From positions 1 through 32,698 of the forward strand of contig SVFZ01000062.1 in assembly GCA_015056585.1 (NCBI GenBank): a stretch of 32,698 nt of DNA. The letters are read 5' to 3'. Numbering within the stretch: position 1 is the stretch's first letter; every line of letters begins with the position of its first letter. Of this stretch, positions 1-8,303 are shown in pieces. Origin of the DNA: Butyrivibrio sp. (GTDB lineage: Bacteria; Bacillota; Clostridia; Lachnospirales; Lachnospiraceae). The translations under genes and the position numbers were made by a program. Below the pieces are notes generated by a model that was not told where the DNA came from, ran no database searches, and saw only the letters and a program-made list of their open reading frames with translations.

Positions 1-115
1 TAAAGTTGAAGTTGGCCTTGCCCGTGGTAAAAAACTCTACGATAAGCGTGCAGACATGGCCAAGAAAGACCAGCAAAGAGAGGCACTAAGAGATTATAAG
101 GTAAGTTTGAGGTGA
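1..115 (+). CDS. smpB: SsrA-binding protein SmpB, C-terminal end (partial)
   Basis: Only the last 37 codons are present (reading from base 2, stop TGA at 113-115); the gene starts before the window. The visible residues include the family's [10 protein letters not shown] segment, followed by a basic tail ([15 protein letters not shown]). In SmpB this tail folds into a helix in the empty mRNA channel of a stalled ribosome, standing in for mRNA and positioning tmRNA. The tmRNA gene lies 364 bases downstream on the same strand, the usual neighbourhood in Firmicutes, which supports the call. Nothing can be said about the N-terminal beta-barrel, the start codon or the promoter. Confidence 0.93.
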   Translation, partial: KVEVGLARGKKLYDKRADMAKKDQQREALRDYKVSLR

Positions 116-194
116 TCTGATAAGAGTACGTCCGTAAGTTTTGAATTATGCATCGTTACTTATAGTTTTGATCATTACAAAAGAAAAATCGTGC

Positions 195-404
195 AATTCA
201 GTTGTCAGCCCAATAATATGAGATGGACATAAATGTGCAGTTCTCGGACGAGGAGATAATTCATAAGATGAAAATGAGGGAACAAGCTGAATGCTTTGAA
301 CAACGCTGAAATGAAGCTTGTTCCTTCATTTGAATCTATATGAATTACGACGGAGACGAAAACAAACATTTATGTCCGCTCATATATTGGCTGAAAACTG
401 AATT
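195..404. repeat. Large nested inverted repeat in the smpB-ssrA gap
   Basis: The 364-base gap 116-479 holds no credible ORF. It does hold an unusually long imperfect palindrome with arms of about 90 bases. Matching blocks, outside to inside, are AATTCAGTT (195-203) with AACTGAATT (396-404), TATGAG with CTCATA, GGACATAAATGT (225-236) with ACATTTATGTCC (366-377), AATTCATA with TATGAATT, and GGAACAAGCT (279-288) with AGCTTGTTCC (315-324). By eye about three quarters of arm positions pair. The apical loop is about 289-314. An internal section (about 237-256 versus 347-365) pairs only partly. It could be a MITE-like element or a structured RNA. I see no convincing target-site duplication, and the ssrA promoter begins just outside it. 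Confidence 0.8.
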
Positions 405-426
405 AACGGATTTATTTATTAGTCTA

Positions 427-455
427 TTGTCAAGGGTATCAAATGACGATATACT
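427..455 (+). promoter_or_regulatory. Sigma-70-type promoter of ssrA
   Basis: TTGTCA (427-432) and TATACT (450-455) are separated by 17 bases. The predicted transcription start near 461-463 is about 18 bases before the mature tmRNA 5' end at 480, leaving a short leader for RNase P to remove. Confidence 0.82.
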
Positions 456-479
456 AAGAGAGCACTGAAAATTTAATAA

Positions 480-833
480 GGGTTAGTAAAGGTTTCGACA
501 GGGATTTTGAAGCTGGAGAAGCTATCCGAAGGACGGTTGCGTCAAACCTCAAATTAAAATTAAACGCTAACGATAATTTAGCATACGCTGCCTAAGTGCA
601 GCCCGTCAGCCTGAGTGCACCTACACATTTAGTAACTGGCGTCAAACTTTGTAGGAAACGACATAGCTTAAGCTTTGCGGTTATGGTCGTATCATGAAGC
701 TACTGATTAGTCTTGGTTGTCAATTTCCGGGGCTATGAGGGAACAGGAATGTAGAATTCCGGAATAATTGACTATGATAGTAGAAGGACAGGGGATGAAT
801 TTTTGGACGCGGGTTCGACTCCCGCCTAATCCA
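480..833 (+). ncRNA. ssrA: Transfer-messenger RNA (tmRNA, ssrA)
   Basis: tmRNA rescues stalled ribosomes and tags the truncated protein for proteolysis. The acceptor stem is GGGTTAG (480-486) with CTAATCC (826-832), discriminator A833. The third pair is G.U, the alanine identity element. The 5' end carries the conserved GGTTTCGACAGG block. The T arm is GCGGG (809-813), loop TTCGACT, CCCGC (821-825). The tag frame resumes at GCT 566 and stops at TAA 593-595, giving tag peptide (A)ANDNLAYAA with the usual hydrophobic AA end. 3' CCA is not encoded (ATT follows A833), so it must be added by nucleotidyltransferase. The interior between tag and T arm would hold the pseudoknots, which I did not resolve. 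SmpB, its partner, is encoded just upstream. Confidence 0.97.
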
Positions 834-844
834 TTTCCAAAGGA

Positions 845-872
845 GAGCAGCACTTTGAGCTGCTCTTTTTTT
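845..872 (+). terminator. Intrinsic terminator of ssrA
   Basis: A perfect 7-bp stem GAGCAGC (845-851) / GCTGCTC (859-865) with a 7-nt loop is followed by seven T (866-872). It starts 12 bases after the tmRNA 3' end. Confidence 0.93.
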
Positions 873-932
873 ATACTGATAATAGACGGGATCAGCATAT
901 ATATAATTTTGCATCTTGAAAAAGAGATGTAC

Positions 933-960
933 TTGTCATAAACTTGGATATGAATATAAT
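933..960 (+). promoter_or_regulatory. Promoter of proB
   Basis: TTGTCA (933-938), 16-base spacer, TATAAT (955-960). The predicted start near 967 leaves a leader of about 20 bases before the ATG at 987. No room remains for an attenuator or T-box. Confidence 0.8.
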
Positions 961-986
961 TTATTAGATTAAAGTGAGAAAGCAAA

Positions 987-1793
987 ATGAGCGTCAGTAA
1001 AAAGAGAATAGTTGTTAAGGTTGGAACTTCTACGATCACAAACGAAAGCGGAAATATCGATATCAGGGCAATAGATCATCTCTGCAGGGCTGTTTCCGGA
1101 GTTGAAAATCTGGGATATGACCTGGTTCTTGTTTCATCAGGAGCCATTGCTGTTGGAGCAAATAAGATGAGACTTCCCCAGAAACCCAAGGAGATAAGGA
1201 TGAAGCAGGCAGCTGCAGCTGTGGGACAGACTGAGCTGATGCATCTTTACGATAAATTATTTGGCGAGTACAACAGGATGGTTGGACAGATACTTCTGGA
1301 TAACGCGGATTTTTCGGATGCAAAGAGAAGTGAGAACTTAAAGAATACTTTCGATGCGCTTCTTGAGAATCATATTATTCCGATCGTCAATGAAAATGAC
1401 TCCGTCAGCCATACAGAGATTGAATCTGAAAAAAAGCTTTTCTCAGACAATGATATGTTGTCTGCTCTGGTGGCTATTTTCTGTAATGCCTGCAAGCTTA
1501 TCATTTTTTCTGATATTGACGGCTTCTATGATGGCAATCCGCAGGAAAACCCTGATGCGAAGCTTATAAGCAGGGTAGAAGAGATCACAGAGGAACTTAA
1601 GTCGGTTGCATCGGGTTCCGGCTCCAACAGAGGAACCGGCGGTATGATCACCAAACTTGAAGCTGCCGAACTTGCTACATCTCATGGAATCGATGTGCTT
1701 GTGACAAATGGTAAGAATCCTGAAAAACTCTATGACATTATAGAGAAAAAGAAAGTCGGCACACTTTTTGTGGCAAAAGACCCTACAACATAA
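987..1793 (+). CDS. proB: Glutamate 5-kinase (ProB), short form
   Basis: ProB phosphorylates L-glutamate with ATP to gamma-glutamyl phosphate, the first step of proline synthesis. The 268-residue protein is one amino-acid-kinase domain: N-terminal VVKVGTSTITN phosphate loop, the QAAAAVGQTELM segment, VNENDSVSH substrate-binding loop, SDNDMLSALVA, SDIDGFYDGNP and GTGGMITKLEAAELA. The C-terminal PUA domain of the roughly 370-residue enterobacterial enzyme is absent, a known short form. Start ATG 987 follows a weak GTGAG ribosome site and gives the expected N-terminus. The partner proA is not adjacent but at 23704, and each gene has its own promoter. Feedback sensitivity to proline cannot be judged from this sequence. 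Confidence 0.95.
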   Translation: MSVSKKRIVVKVGTSTITNESGNIDIRAIDHLCRAVSGVENLGYDLVLVSSGAIAVGANKMRLPQKPKEIRMKQAAAAVGQTELMHLYDKLFGEYNRMVGQILLDNADFSDAKRSENLKNTFDALLENHIIPIVNENDSVSHTEIESEKKLFSDNDMLSALVAIFCNACKLIIFSDIDGFYDGNPQENPDAKLISRVEEITEELKSVASGSGSNRGTGGMITKLEAAELATSHGIDVLVTNGKNPEKLYDIIEKKKVGTLFVAKDPTT

Positions 1794-1834
1794 ACGGAGA
1801 AATTAAAGTAGGGCAGGTTGAAATAATTTAAAAT

Positions 1835-1889
1835 AAAAAAGGCAAGTCCTAATTTCTTGTTATTCAGGAAAATCGGACTTGCCTTTTTT
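1835..1889. terminator. Bidirectional terminator between convergent genes
   Basis: GGCAAGTCC (1841-1849) pairs perfectly with GGACTTGCC (1875-1883). Six A precede and six T follow, so it works as a terminator on both strands. It serves proB (+) and the convergent unknown gene at 1933-2502 (-). The 25-nt loop has minor internal pairing. Confidence 0.9.
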
Positions 1890-1932
1890 ATAAGTGTTTC
1901 ATCTGCTCTTCATAATGACTTAAAACTGCACG

Positions 1933-2502
1933 TCAGACATTCTCGTGGTACTTGTCATAGATTTCGTTAAGATATGTCTTTACAATCTGAATGTTAGACA
2001 TCTTGCGGAGATTGACATTTCCCATAAGCACAGATATTTCATCTGCCAAAAGAAGCATGTTGAATATCTTTAATTTGAATTCATCGCGTGTGAGCTGATC
2101 AACATTGATCTCCATAAGAGGAGCTCCGAGCTTCATTGTGACATTATCATCGGCAATTCCTGTGTGCATATCATGTGTGTCGGGATCAAATCTAACATAA
2201 AGGATAAGAGATTCTTTCTCGTACTTCTTAAGTGTGAGAGGCGTCTGGTGTGAAAGCTCCATCCACTCATAAAGATCCGCTTCGTCCGGGTTCATCAGAT
2301 ATTTTGTAAGGTCTTCCTTGTGTTTCTCCATATATTGAAGATATTTGCTGGCGTTAGGACCAGTATATGCCATTTCCACCTTAACACCGGTTTCTGTCTT
2401 GACGAGTCTGCATTTTTCTGCAACATCTTTGAGCTTTAAAGAGGTTTCGGTATTGCCGATTATCTTAAAACTTGCTGTATCGAGTTCCTGTTTAAATTCC
2501 AT
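1933..2502 (-). CDS. Unrecognised 189-residue cytoplasmic protein
   Basis: I do not recognise this family. The protein has no signal peptide or membrane segment, is acidic, and looks like a mixed alpha/beta soluble domain. The N-terminal half alternates short beta-like stretches (SFKIIGNTETSLKLKD, GVKVEMAYTG). The C-terminal half is helical and leucine/methionine-rich (KIFNMLLLADEISVLMGNVN) and ends in a charged helix. The start is well supported: AAAGGAG lies 6-7 bases before the ATG (2502, minus strand). It is transcribed divergently from ftsK across a 153-base gap and shares a bidirectional terminator with proB, so it is a single-gene unit. Codon use looks like its neighbours. No function is proposed. 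Confidence 0.8.
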   Translation of the reverse strand: MEFKQELDTASFKIIGNTETSLKLKDVAEKCRLVKTETGVKVEMAYTGPNASKYLQYMEKHKEDLTKYLMNPDEADLYEWMELSHQTPLTLKKYEKESLILYVRFDPDTHDMHTGIADDNVTMKLGAPLMEINVDQLTRDEFKLKIFNMLLLADEISVLMGNVNLRKMSNIQIVKTYLNEIYDKYHENV

Positions 2503-2559
2503 TTTTTTCTCCTTTAAATATGAGCCTTTGAGCGGGCTAAAATATAATAAAATCCGTAA

Positions 2560-2576
2560 TTTAGAGCATTTCTAAA
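2560..2576. repeat. Short palindrome in the divergent 1933-2502 / ftsK gap
   Basis: TTTAGA (2560-2565), 5-base spacer, TCTAAA (2571-2576) is a perfect inverted repeat. It lies about 60 bases before the start of the leftward gene and 35 bases before the ftsK -10. It could be an operator for either gene, but a 6-bp AT-rich repeat may occur by chance. Confidence 0.35.
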
Positions 2577-2610
2577 ATCAGTTGTTAGTATAGCATAAAC
2601 GCCTTAAAAA

Positions 2611-2619
2611 TGGTATACT
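2611..2619 (+). promoter_or_regulatory. Extended -10 promoter of ftsK
   Basis: TGG-TATACT (TG at 2611-2612, TATACT 2614-2619) fits the extended -10 pattern. The hexamer 17 bases upstream (TAGCAT) is a poor -35, as expected when a TGn motif compensates. The ATG is 36 bases downstream. Confidence 0.6.
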
Positions 2620-2655
2620 GATTAGAGTTTTGATAAAGTTTTTAGTGGGGAAAAA

Positions 2656-5577
2656 ATGGCTTCTAGTAACAAAAGGGGAACTTCTAACAGAAAATCCGGT
2701 ACAACAAAAAAGAGTCCGTCAAGGGCAAATACACGCAGCAGAAGTGCGCAGGTCTACGATGAAGAAATCGATTATTCACTTAGGAGTGAGATTGCGGTTA
2801 TTGCTGCTGTAGCGCTGGCAATCTTTCTGTTTTTATGCAATTTTGGCATTTGCGGTAAATTTGGAAATGCTGTGAGCAGCGTTTTATTTGGGCTATTTGG
2901 CTTAACCGCCTATATAGCCCCTATTGTTGCGCTTATTTCTGTCGTTATAGGAATTGCGAATTTTGGATCAAAGGCATCTATCAGGAAAATAGTATCAGGC
3001 ATTATTCTTTTCCTTATTGCAGGGATAATGGCGGATCTTCTGACAGGAAGACCGCAGTCTCTGGAAAGCTATGACATTGTATCCATCTATACAAATTCCA
3101 GTTCTGCCCGCAACGGCGGAGGCTTTTTTGCCGGCTCTTTAGCCTATTTTTCATATAAATATTTGTCTCTTGTGGGAACAATTCTTTTGATACTTGTGGT
3201 TGGAATAGCAAGTATCGTTGTATTTACCCAGCATTCCTTTGTGGGCGGCATTAAAAAGGGCGGCAGAAGACTGATTGAGCGAACAAGGGAAGATGCTGCC
3301 AATTACAGGGAATATGCTGAAAGGCGCAGGGAGAAGATGGAAGAGCGCAGAGCCCGCATAGAAGAGGAGAAGCGCCTTGCCATAGAACAGAAGGAAGATG
3401 AAAAGATCCTTCGAATGGAGAAAAAGGTTAGCGGTGTAATAACTGACACTACTTTGGAAGCCCCCGATGAAGAAGGGGACGATATAACTTCTGTCCATTC
3501 AGATTTAGATCCTTCCCTAAAGAAGAATGTCTTTATCCCGGATGAGGAAATATCTGACGATATACATGAAATTATGCTAAATAAGGGCATAGAGACTGAT
3601 GTGGAGCCGGACGGTCAAAGAGTAATGGTTACATCACCTCGTATTCACGGAATGGGATATGATGATGAGATATCTCGCGATGATCATGAAGATGATCTGC
3701 AAGAGGATGCTAAAGATTCGGCTGCCTATGATGATTTTTCAGATAATGCAGGGATGAAGGCTTCAGGTACATCCAATGTTATTGCAATGGCTCCGGAGGA
3801 AAAACTACCTGCTGCAAGTGGAGATACTTCGCTTAACAGACTTTTAGCCAGGGCAAAAACTTCCGCAGATGAAGAAATTTTACCGGATGTACCGATTCAT
3901 GCAGAGAATCTCGGAAACGGGATGAACGGTGATTATGTGATTCATGCTCAGGATCACATATCGAGAAGCTCTGATGCACCTACAAAGATTAGTTCATCAG
4001 CTTCAACTGTGAGCCACATGCCTCAGGGACCTGGACCTCATACAGTGAGCCCCGGAATGGAAAAAGAGATTGAGGCTCACAAAAAGAAGATTCCAAAGAA
4101 GTATGTATTTCCTCCTTTAAATCTTTTGGAGAAGGGGGTCAAGAATAAAAATGCAGACAGTGCAAGGCAGCTTAAGGAAACGGCTTATCAGCTTCAGGAG
4201 ACTCTTAAGACCTTCGGTGTCAACGTTACGGTAACAGATATAAGTCAGGGACCGGCTGTAACGAGATTTGAGCTACAACCCGAAGCCGGTGTCAGAGTAA
4301 GTAAGATAGTGGGACTTGCTGACGATATCAAAATGAATCTGGCAGCAAGAGATATTCGAATAGAAGCGCCTATCCCCGGAAAGGCTGCTGTGGGTATAGA
4401 AGTTCCCAATAAAGAAAACAGTGCGGTTGCTTTAAGAGATCTGCTTGAATCAAATGAATTTAAGGACTTCGATTCAAGGCTTGCCTTTGCCGTTGGTAAG
4501 GATATTGCAGGTAAGACAGTGGTCACCGATATTGCCAAGATGCCCCATCTTTTGATAGCAGGCGCCACAGGATCAGGTAAATCGGTATGTATCAATACCA
4601 TAATCATGAGCCTTATTTACAAGGCCAAACCTGAAGAAGTTCAGATGATCATGATAGATCCCAAGATTGTTGAGCTTTCCGTTTACAATGGAATACCGCA
4701 TCTTATGATACCTGTTGTCACTGATCCCAAGAAGGCTGCAGCAGCGCTTAACTGGGCTGTGGCAGAGATGACAAACAGATATAAGAAATTCGCAGATGCC
4801 GGTGTCCGTGATCTTAAGGGATATAACAAACTGGCTGCTGATTCAGATAATCCTGACATGACAGTGCTTCCACAGCTGGTTGTTATTGTGGATGAGCTTG
4901 CAGATCTTATGATGGTTTCTGCCAATGAAGTTGAGGATGCGATTTGCAGACTTACTCAGCTTGCCAGAGCAGCCGGAATCCATCTTATTATCGCAACACA
5001 AAGACCTTCTGTTGATGTCATTACAGGCCTTATCAAAGCAAATATGCCAAGCCGTGTAGCTTTTGCAGTTTCTTCCGGTGTTGATTCGAGAACAATACTT
5101 GATATTAACGGCGCCGAGAAGCTTCTGGGAAAGGGCGATATGCTTTTTTACCCGCAGGGTTACACCAAACCTGCCAGAGTGCAGGGAGCGTTCGTCTCAG
5201 ACAAGGAAGTACAGGCTGTTACAGATTTTTTACGCAATCAGAATATTGAGTCTTCATACAGCAGCGAAGAGATAGAACAGCAGATAAACAGCATGCAGAC
5301 AGGCGGTGCATCAGGCGGCGGATTTTCTGGAGATTCCACATCTGGCCTTGACGAGTACTTTGTTCAGGCCGGGAACATAATTATAGAAAAAGAAAAGGCT
5401 TCTATAGGTATGCTGCAAAGAGCTTTTAAGATTGGCTTTAACAGAGCCGCAAGGATTATGGACCAGCTCTGTGACGCCGGGGTTGTCGGCGATGAGGAAG
5501 GTACAAAGCCAAGAAAGGTTCTTATGAATAAACAGCAGTTTGAAGAGTATGTAAATGGCACAAAGGAGGAGATTTAA
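2656..5577 (+). CDS. ftsK: DNA translocase FtsK/SpoIIIE
   Basis: A membrane-anchored, septum-located ATPase that pumps chromosomal DNA at division or sporulation. The 973 residues read as a basic Ser/Arg/Lys tail (1-40), about four membrane segments (roughly 45-200), and a highly charged helical stretch (about 205-260, Arg/Glu-rich). An acidic, poorly ordered linker follows (about 265-470), then the motor: Walker A GATGSGKS (636-643), Walker B VVIVDE (742-747), the [20 protein letters not shown] segment and [13 protein letters not shown]. The C-terminal winged-helix gamma domain ([20 protein letters not shown], about 915-960) recognises DNA polarity sequences. It is longer than typical Bacillus SpoIIIE (near 790), mostly through the linker. 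fhs begins at the very next base after its stop. Confidence 0.96.
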   Translation: MASSNKRGTSNRKSGTTKKSPSRANTRSRSAQVYDEEIDYSLRSEIAVIAAVALAIFLFLCNFGICGKFGNAVSSVLFGLFGLTAYIAPIVALISVVIGIANFGSKASIRKIVSGIILFLIAGIMADLLTGRPQSLESYDIVSIYTNSSSARNGGGFFAGSLAYFSYKYLSLVGTILLILVVGIASIVVFTQHSFVGGIKKGGRRLIERTREDAANYREYAERRREKMEERRARIEEEKRLAIEQKEDEKILRMEKKVSGVITDTTLEAPDEEGDDITSVHSDLDPSLKKNVFIPDEEISDDIHEIMLNKGIETDVEPDGQRVMVTSPRIHGMGYDDEISRDDHEDDLQEDAKDSAAYDDFSDNAGMKASGTSNVIAMAPEEKLPAASGDTSLNRLLARAKTSADEEILPDVPIHAENLGNGMNGDYVIHAQDHISRSSDAPTKISSSASTVSHMPQGPGPHTVSPGMEKEIEAHKKKIPKKYVFPPLNLLEKGVKNKNADSARQLKETAYQLQETLKTFGVNVTVTDISQGPAVTRFELQPEAGVRVSKIVGLADDIKMNLAARDIRIEAPIPGKAAVGIEVPNKENSAVALRDLLESNEFKDFDSRLAFAVGKDIAGKTVVTDIAKMPHLLIAGATGSGKSVCINTIIMSLIYKAKPEEVQMIMIDPKIVELSVYNGIPHLMIPVVTDPKKAAAALNWAVAEMTNRYKKFADAGVRDLKGYNKLAADSDNPDMTVLPQLVVIVDELADLMMVSANEVEDAICRLTQLARAAGIHLIIATQRPSVDVITGLIKANMPSRVAFAVSSGVDSRTILDINGAEKLLGKGDMLFYPQGYTKPARVQGAFVSDKEVQAVTDFLRNQNIESSYSSEEIEQQINSMQTGGASGGGFSGDSTSGLDEYFVQAGNIIIEKEKASIGMLQRAFKIGFNRAARIMDQLCDAGVVGDEEGTKPRKVLMNKQQFEEYVNGTKEEI

Positions 5578-7254
5578 ATGGCTGTGAAAAGTGATATCGA
5601 AATTGCTCAGGAAGCAAAGCTAATGCACATCAGAGATGTTGCAGAAAAAGTCGGTATTGTTGAGGATGACCTTGAATACTATGGCAAGTACAAGGCTAAA
5701 CTCACAGAGGAATACCTTAAAAAGGCAGAGGGAAACAAAAAGGGCAAACTTATTCTTGTTACTGCTATTAACCCTACACCGGCGGGTGAAGGCAAAACCA
5801 CAACAAGTGTCGGACTTGGTGATGCACTTAACAGACTGGGTTATAAGACTGTCATTGCTTTAAGAGAACCATCCCTGGGACCGTGCTTTGGTATCAAGGG
5901 CGGCGCTGCGGGCGGTGGCTATGCTCAGGTTGTTCCAATGGAAGATATCAACCTCCACTTTACAGGCGATTTTCATGCTATTACTTCAGCAAATAACCTT
6001 CTTGCCGCTATTATAGACAATCACATTCAGCAGGGTAATGAACTTGGCATAGATACCAGACAGATTATATGGAAGAGAGCTCTCGATATGAATGACAGAG
6101 CCCTCCGTAACATCGTGGTTGGCCTTGGTGCAAAGGCAGATGGTGTTCCAAGAGAAGACCATTTTGTTATTACTGTTGCTTCTGAGATCATGGCTATCCT
6201 TTGCCTTGCAGATGACATGGATGATCTTAAAAAGAGACTTTCAAGGATTATCGTTGCATATACAAGGGACGGAGAGCCTGTTACAGCCGGACAGTTAAAT
6301 GCTGTAGGAGCGATGGCAGCTCTTTTGAAGGATGCTATAAAGCCCAATCTTGTTCAGACATTGGAACATAATCCGGTTATCATTCATGGCGGTCCTTTCG
6401 CAAACATAGCTCACGGCTGCAACTCAGTAAGAGCTACAAAGACAGCTCTTGGAATTGCTGATTATACAGTAACTGAAGCGGGCTTTGGTGCGGACCTCGG
6501 TGCTGAAAAATTCCTTGATATCAAGTGCAGAATGGCAGGTCTTAAGCCTGATGCAGTGGTACTTGTGGCTACTATCAGAGCGCTTAAATACAACGGTGGT
6601 GTAGACAAGAAGAATCTCGGAGAAGAGAATCTTGAAGCTCTTAAAAAGGGCATTGTCAACCTTGAGAAGCATATCGAGAACATCCAGAAGTACGGTGTTC
6701 CTGTAGTTGTTACTCTCAACTCTTTCCTTACCGATACAAAGGCAGAGACAGACTTTGTTAAGACTTTCTGCGAAGAGAGAAACTGCAGATTTGCTTTGTC
6801 AGAGGTATGGGCTAAGGGCGGAGAAGGTGGAGAGGCTCTTGCAAAAGAGGTTATCGAGACCCTTAACACAAAGCCAAGTAATTATGCTCCGATCTACAGC
6901 GACGATCTTTCACTTAAAGAGAAGATCGAGACTGTTGCAAAAGAAATCTATGGTGCAGACGGCGTAACCTTTACTCCTGCAGCTTCAAAGCAGCTTGCCA
7001 AGATCGAGGAGATGGGCTTTGGTAAGATGCCTGTATGTATGGCAAAGACACAGTATTCGCTTTCGGATGACCCGGCTCTTCTTGGAAGACCTCGTAACTA
7101 TAACATCACTGTAAGAGAAGCTTATGTTTCTGCAGGAGCAGGATTTGTCGTTGCTCTTACAGGATCTATCGTAACAATGCCGGGACTTCCCAAGCATCCT
7201 GCAGCATATGATATTGATGTAAACGAAGAGGGCAAGATCACAGGACTTTTCTGA
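5578..7254 (+). CDS. fhs: Formate--tetrahydrofolate ligase (10-formyl-THF synthetase)
   Basis: Fhs makes 10-formyl-THF from formate, ATP and THF in the cytoplasm, feeding purine synthesis or, run with FolD, one-carbon interconversion. The 558-residue length is standard. The ATP-binding loop [18 protein letters not shown] is at about 66-83. Other family blocks are [60 protein letters not shown] and the C-terminal [10 protein letters not shown]. The ATG directly abuts the ftsK stop, with the ribosome site AGGAGG-ATTTAA inside the end of ftsK, so the two are probably translationally linked. folD lies downstream, separated by a structured RNA element (7264-7350). Confidence 0.97.
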   Translation: MAVKSDIEIAQEAKLMHIRDVAEKVGIVEDDLEYYGKYKAKLTEEYLKKAEGNKKGKLILVTAINPTPAGEGKTTTSVGLGDALNRLGYKTVIALREPSLGPCFGIKGGAAGGGYAQVVPMEDINLHFTGDFHAITSANNLLAAIIDNHIQQGNELGIDTRQIIWKRALDMNDRALRNIVVGLGAKADGVPREDHFVITVASEIMAILCLADDMDDLKKRLSRIIVAYTRDGEPVTAGQLNAVGAMAALLKDAIKPNLVQTLEHNPVIIHGGPFANIAHGCNSVRATKTALGIADYTVTEAGFGADLGAEKFLDIKCRMAGLKPDAVVLVATIRALKYNGGVDKKNLGEENLEALKKGIVNLEKHIENIQKYGVPVVVTLNSFLTDTKAETDFVKTFCEERNCRFALSEVWAKGGEGGEALAKEVIETLNTKPSNYAPIYSDDLSLKEKIETVAKEIYGADGVTFTPAASKQLAKIEEMGFGKMPVCMAKTQYSLSDDPALLGRPRNYNITVREAYVSAGAGFVVALTGSIVTMPGLPKHPAAYDIDVNEEGKITGLF

Positions 7255-7263
7255 GCGATATAA

Positions 7264-7350
7264 GGATGCAAAGTCACATATCACTGTGCTTGCACAATGT
7301 GATATGTGACCTTGCAGACTTAACGTACATGAGGAAAAAAGATACACGAA
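7264..7350 (+). ncRNA. Structured intercistronic RNA element, copy A (fhs-folD)
   Basis: A 50-nt hairpin: 18-base arms 7267-7284 and 7299-7316 pair at 17 of 18 positions (one A.C mismatch, A7272/C7311), topped by TGTG-CTTG-CACA (7285-7296) with a stable-type CUUG tetraloop and a 2-nt bulge (7297-7298). It is followed by single-stranded-looking AGACTTAAC, AGGAAAAAAGATA and ACGAA. Copy B, between nfnA and nfnB (10784-10885), shares GGAT, CAAAGTC, the 12-nt apex, GACCTTG, AGGAAAAAAGATA and ACGAA exactly, but has a different stem that still pairs. The family is unrecognised. It does not resemble the ZTP or THF riboswitches expected near such genes. There is no T-tract after the hairpin, so it is not an intrinsic terminator. 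Confidence 0.78.
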
Positions 7351-7370
7351 GACACGGGAGTGAAGCACAC

Positions 7371-8237
7371 ATGACTATCATTGACGGCAAACTTATTTCA
7401 CAGCAGATAAAGGACGAACTTAAGGAGAAAACAGCCCTTTTAAAAGAAAAAGGAGTGGAAGTTACTCTTGCAGTTATTTTGGTGGGAGAGGATCCTGCAT
7501 CACAGGTCTATGTCAGAAACAAGAAAAAAGCCTGTGAGTATATCGGATACAGATCACTTTCCTACGAGCTTCCGGCTACAACTTCGCAGGAGGAGCTTTT
7601 AAAGCTTATAGATGAACTCAATAACAGAAAAGATGTGGATGGCATCCTTGTTCAGATGCCTGTTCCCGAGCACATTAACGAGAAAGCTGTTATTGATGCC
7701 ATTGATCCTGCCAAAGACGTAGATGGCTTCCATCCCATGAATGTCGGTGCACTTTGCATCGGTGAAAAAGGCTTTGTTTCATGTACTCCGGCAGGTGTTA
7801 TACAGCTTTTAAAGCGAGGCCTTCCTTCAGATTATTCAATCTCCGGAAAAGAATGTGTCATTGTGGGAAGATCAAACATTGTTGGCAAGCCAATGTCGCT
7901 TTTGATGCTGAGAGAAAATGCCACTGTTACCGTAGCTCATTCCAGAACCAAAAATCTTGAAGAGGTCTGCAAAAGAGCTGATATCTTGATTGCAGCAGTT
8001 GGCAGAGCAGGAATGATCACAGCTGACCATGTAAAAGAGGGAGCGGTTGTAATCGATGTTGGAATCAACAGAAACGCTGATGGCAAGCTCTGTGGGGACG
8101 TGCTTTATGATGAAGTAAAAGATAAAGCCTTTGCCATAACTCCCGTTCCCGGTGGAGTAGGACCTATGACCATTGCAATGCTTATGAACAACTGCTATGA
8201 AGCAGCACTTATGCATAATGCCGATCTTTTGAAGTAA
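7371..8237 (+). CDS. folD: Methylene-THF dehydrogenase / methenyl-THF cyclohydrolase (FolD)
   Basis: A bifunctional cytoplasmic enzyme that interconverts 5,10-methylene-THF, methenyl-THF and 10-formyl-THF with NADP+. From ATG 7371 it has 288 residues, the family length, and begins MTIIDGKLIS as homologues do. The reading frame stays open back to 7266, but that extension would run through the structured RNA element and adds no conserved residues, so I reject it. A GGGAG ribosome site (7356-7360) sits 10 bases before the ATG. Visible motifs are DPASQVYVRNKKKACEYIGY with the catalytic lysine, QMPVPEHI, DVDGFHPMN, the NADP-binding GRSNIVGKPMSLL, and PVPGGVGPMTIAMLM. It is probably cotranscribed with fhs. 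Confidence 0.96.
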   Translation: MTIIDGKLISQQIKDELKEKTALLKEKGVEVTLAVILVGEDPASQVYVRNKKKACEYIGYRSLSYELPATTSQEELLKLIDELNNRKDVDGILVQMPVPEHINEKAVIDAIDPAKDVDGFHPMNVGALCIGEKGFVSCTPAGVIQLLKRGLPSDYSISGKECVIVGRSNIVGKPMSLLMLRENATVTVAHSRTKNLEEVCKRADILIAAVGRAGMITADHVKEGAVVIDVGINRNADGKLCGDVLYDEVKDKAFAITPVPGGVGPMTIAMLMNNCYEAALMHNADLLK

Positions 8238-8303
8238 CAATTGTAAAAAGGTACTATTTTGTAACCAATGCGCCCATAACTTTCAGATTGGAATAGACTT
8301 TTG

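Noticed and set aside
707-1039. Leftward open frames across the tmRNA gene
   Set aside because: They run antisense through ssrA, its terminator and the proB promoter, with no ribosome site or known domain.
7255-7370. ZTP (pfl) or THF riboswitch before folD
   Set aside because: Gene context is right, but the conserved cores I know for these riboswitches are not present; the region holds the covarying hairpin element instead.
7266-7370. N-terminal extension of FolD (frame open from 7266)
   Set aside because: It would translate through the structured RNA element; the family N-terminus begins at ATG 7371 and there is a ribosome site before it.
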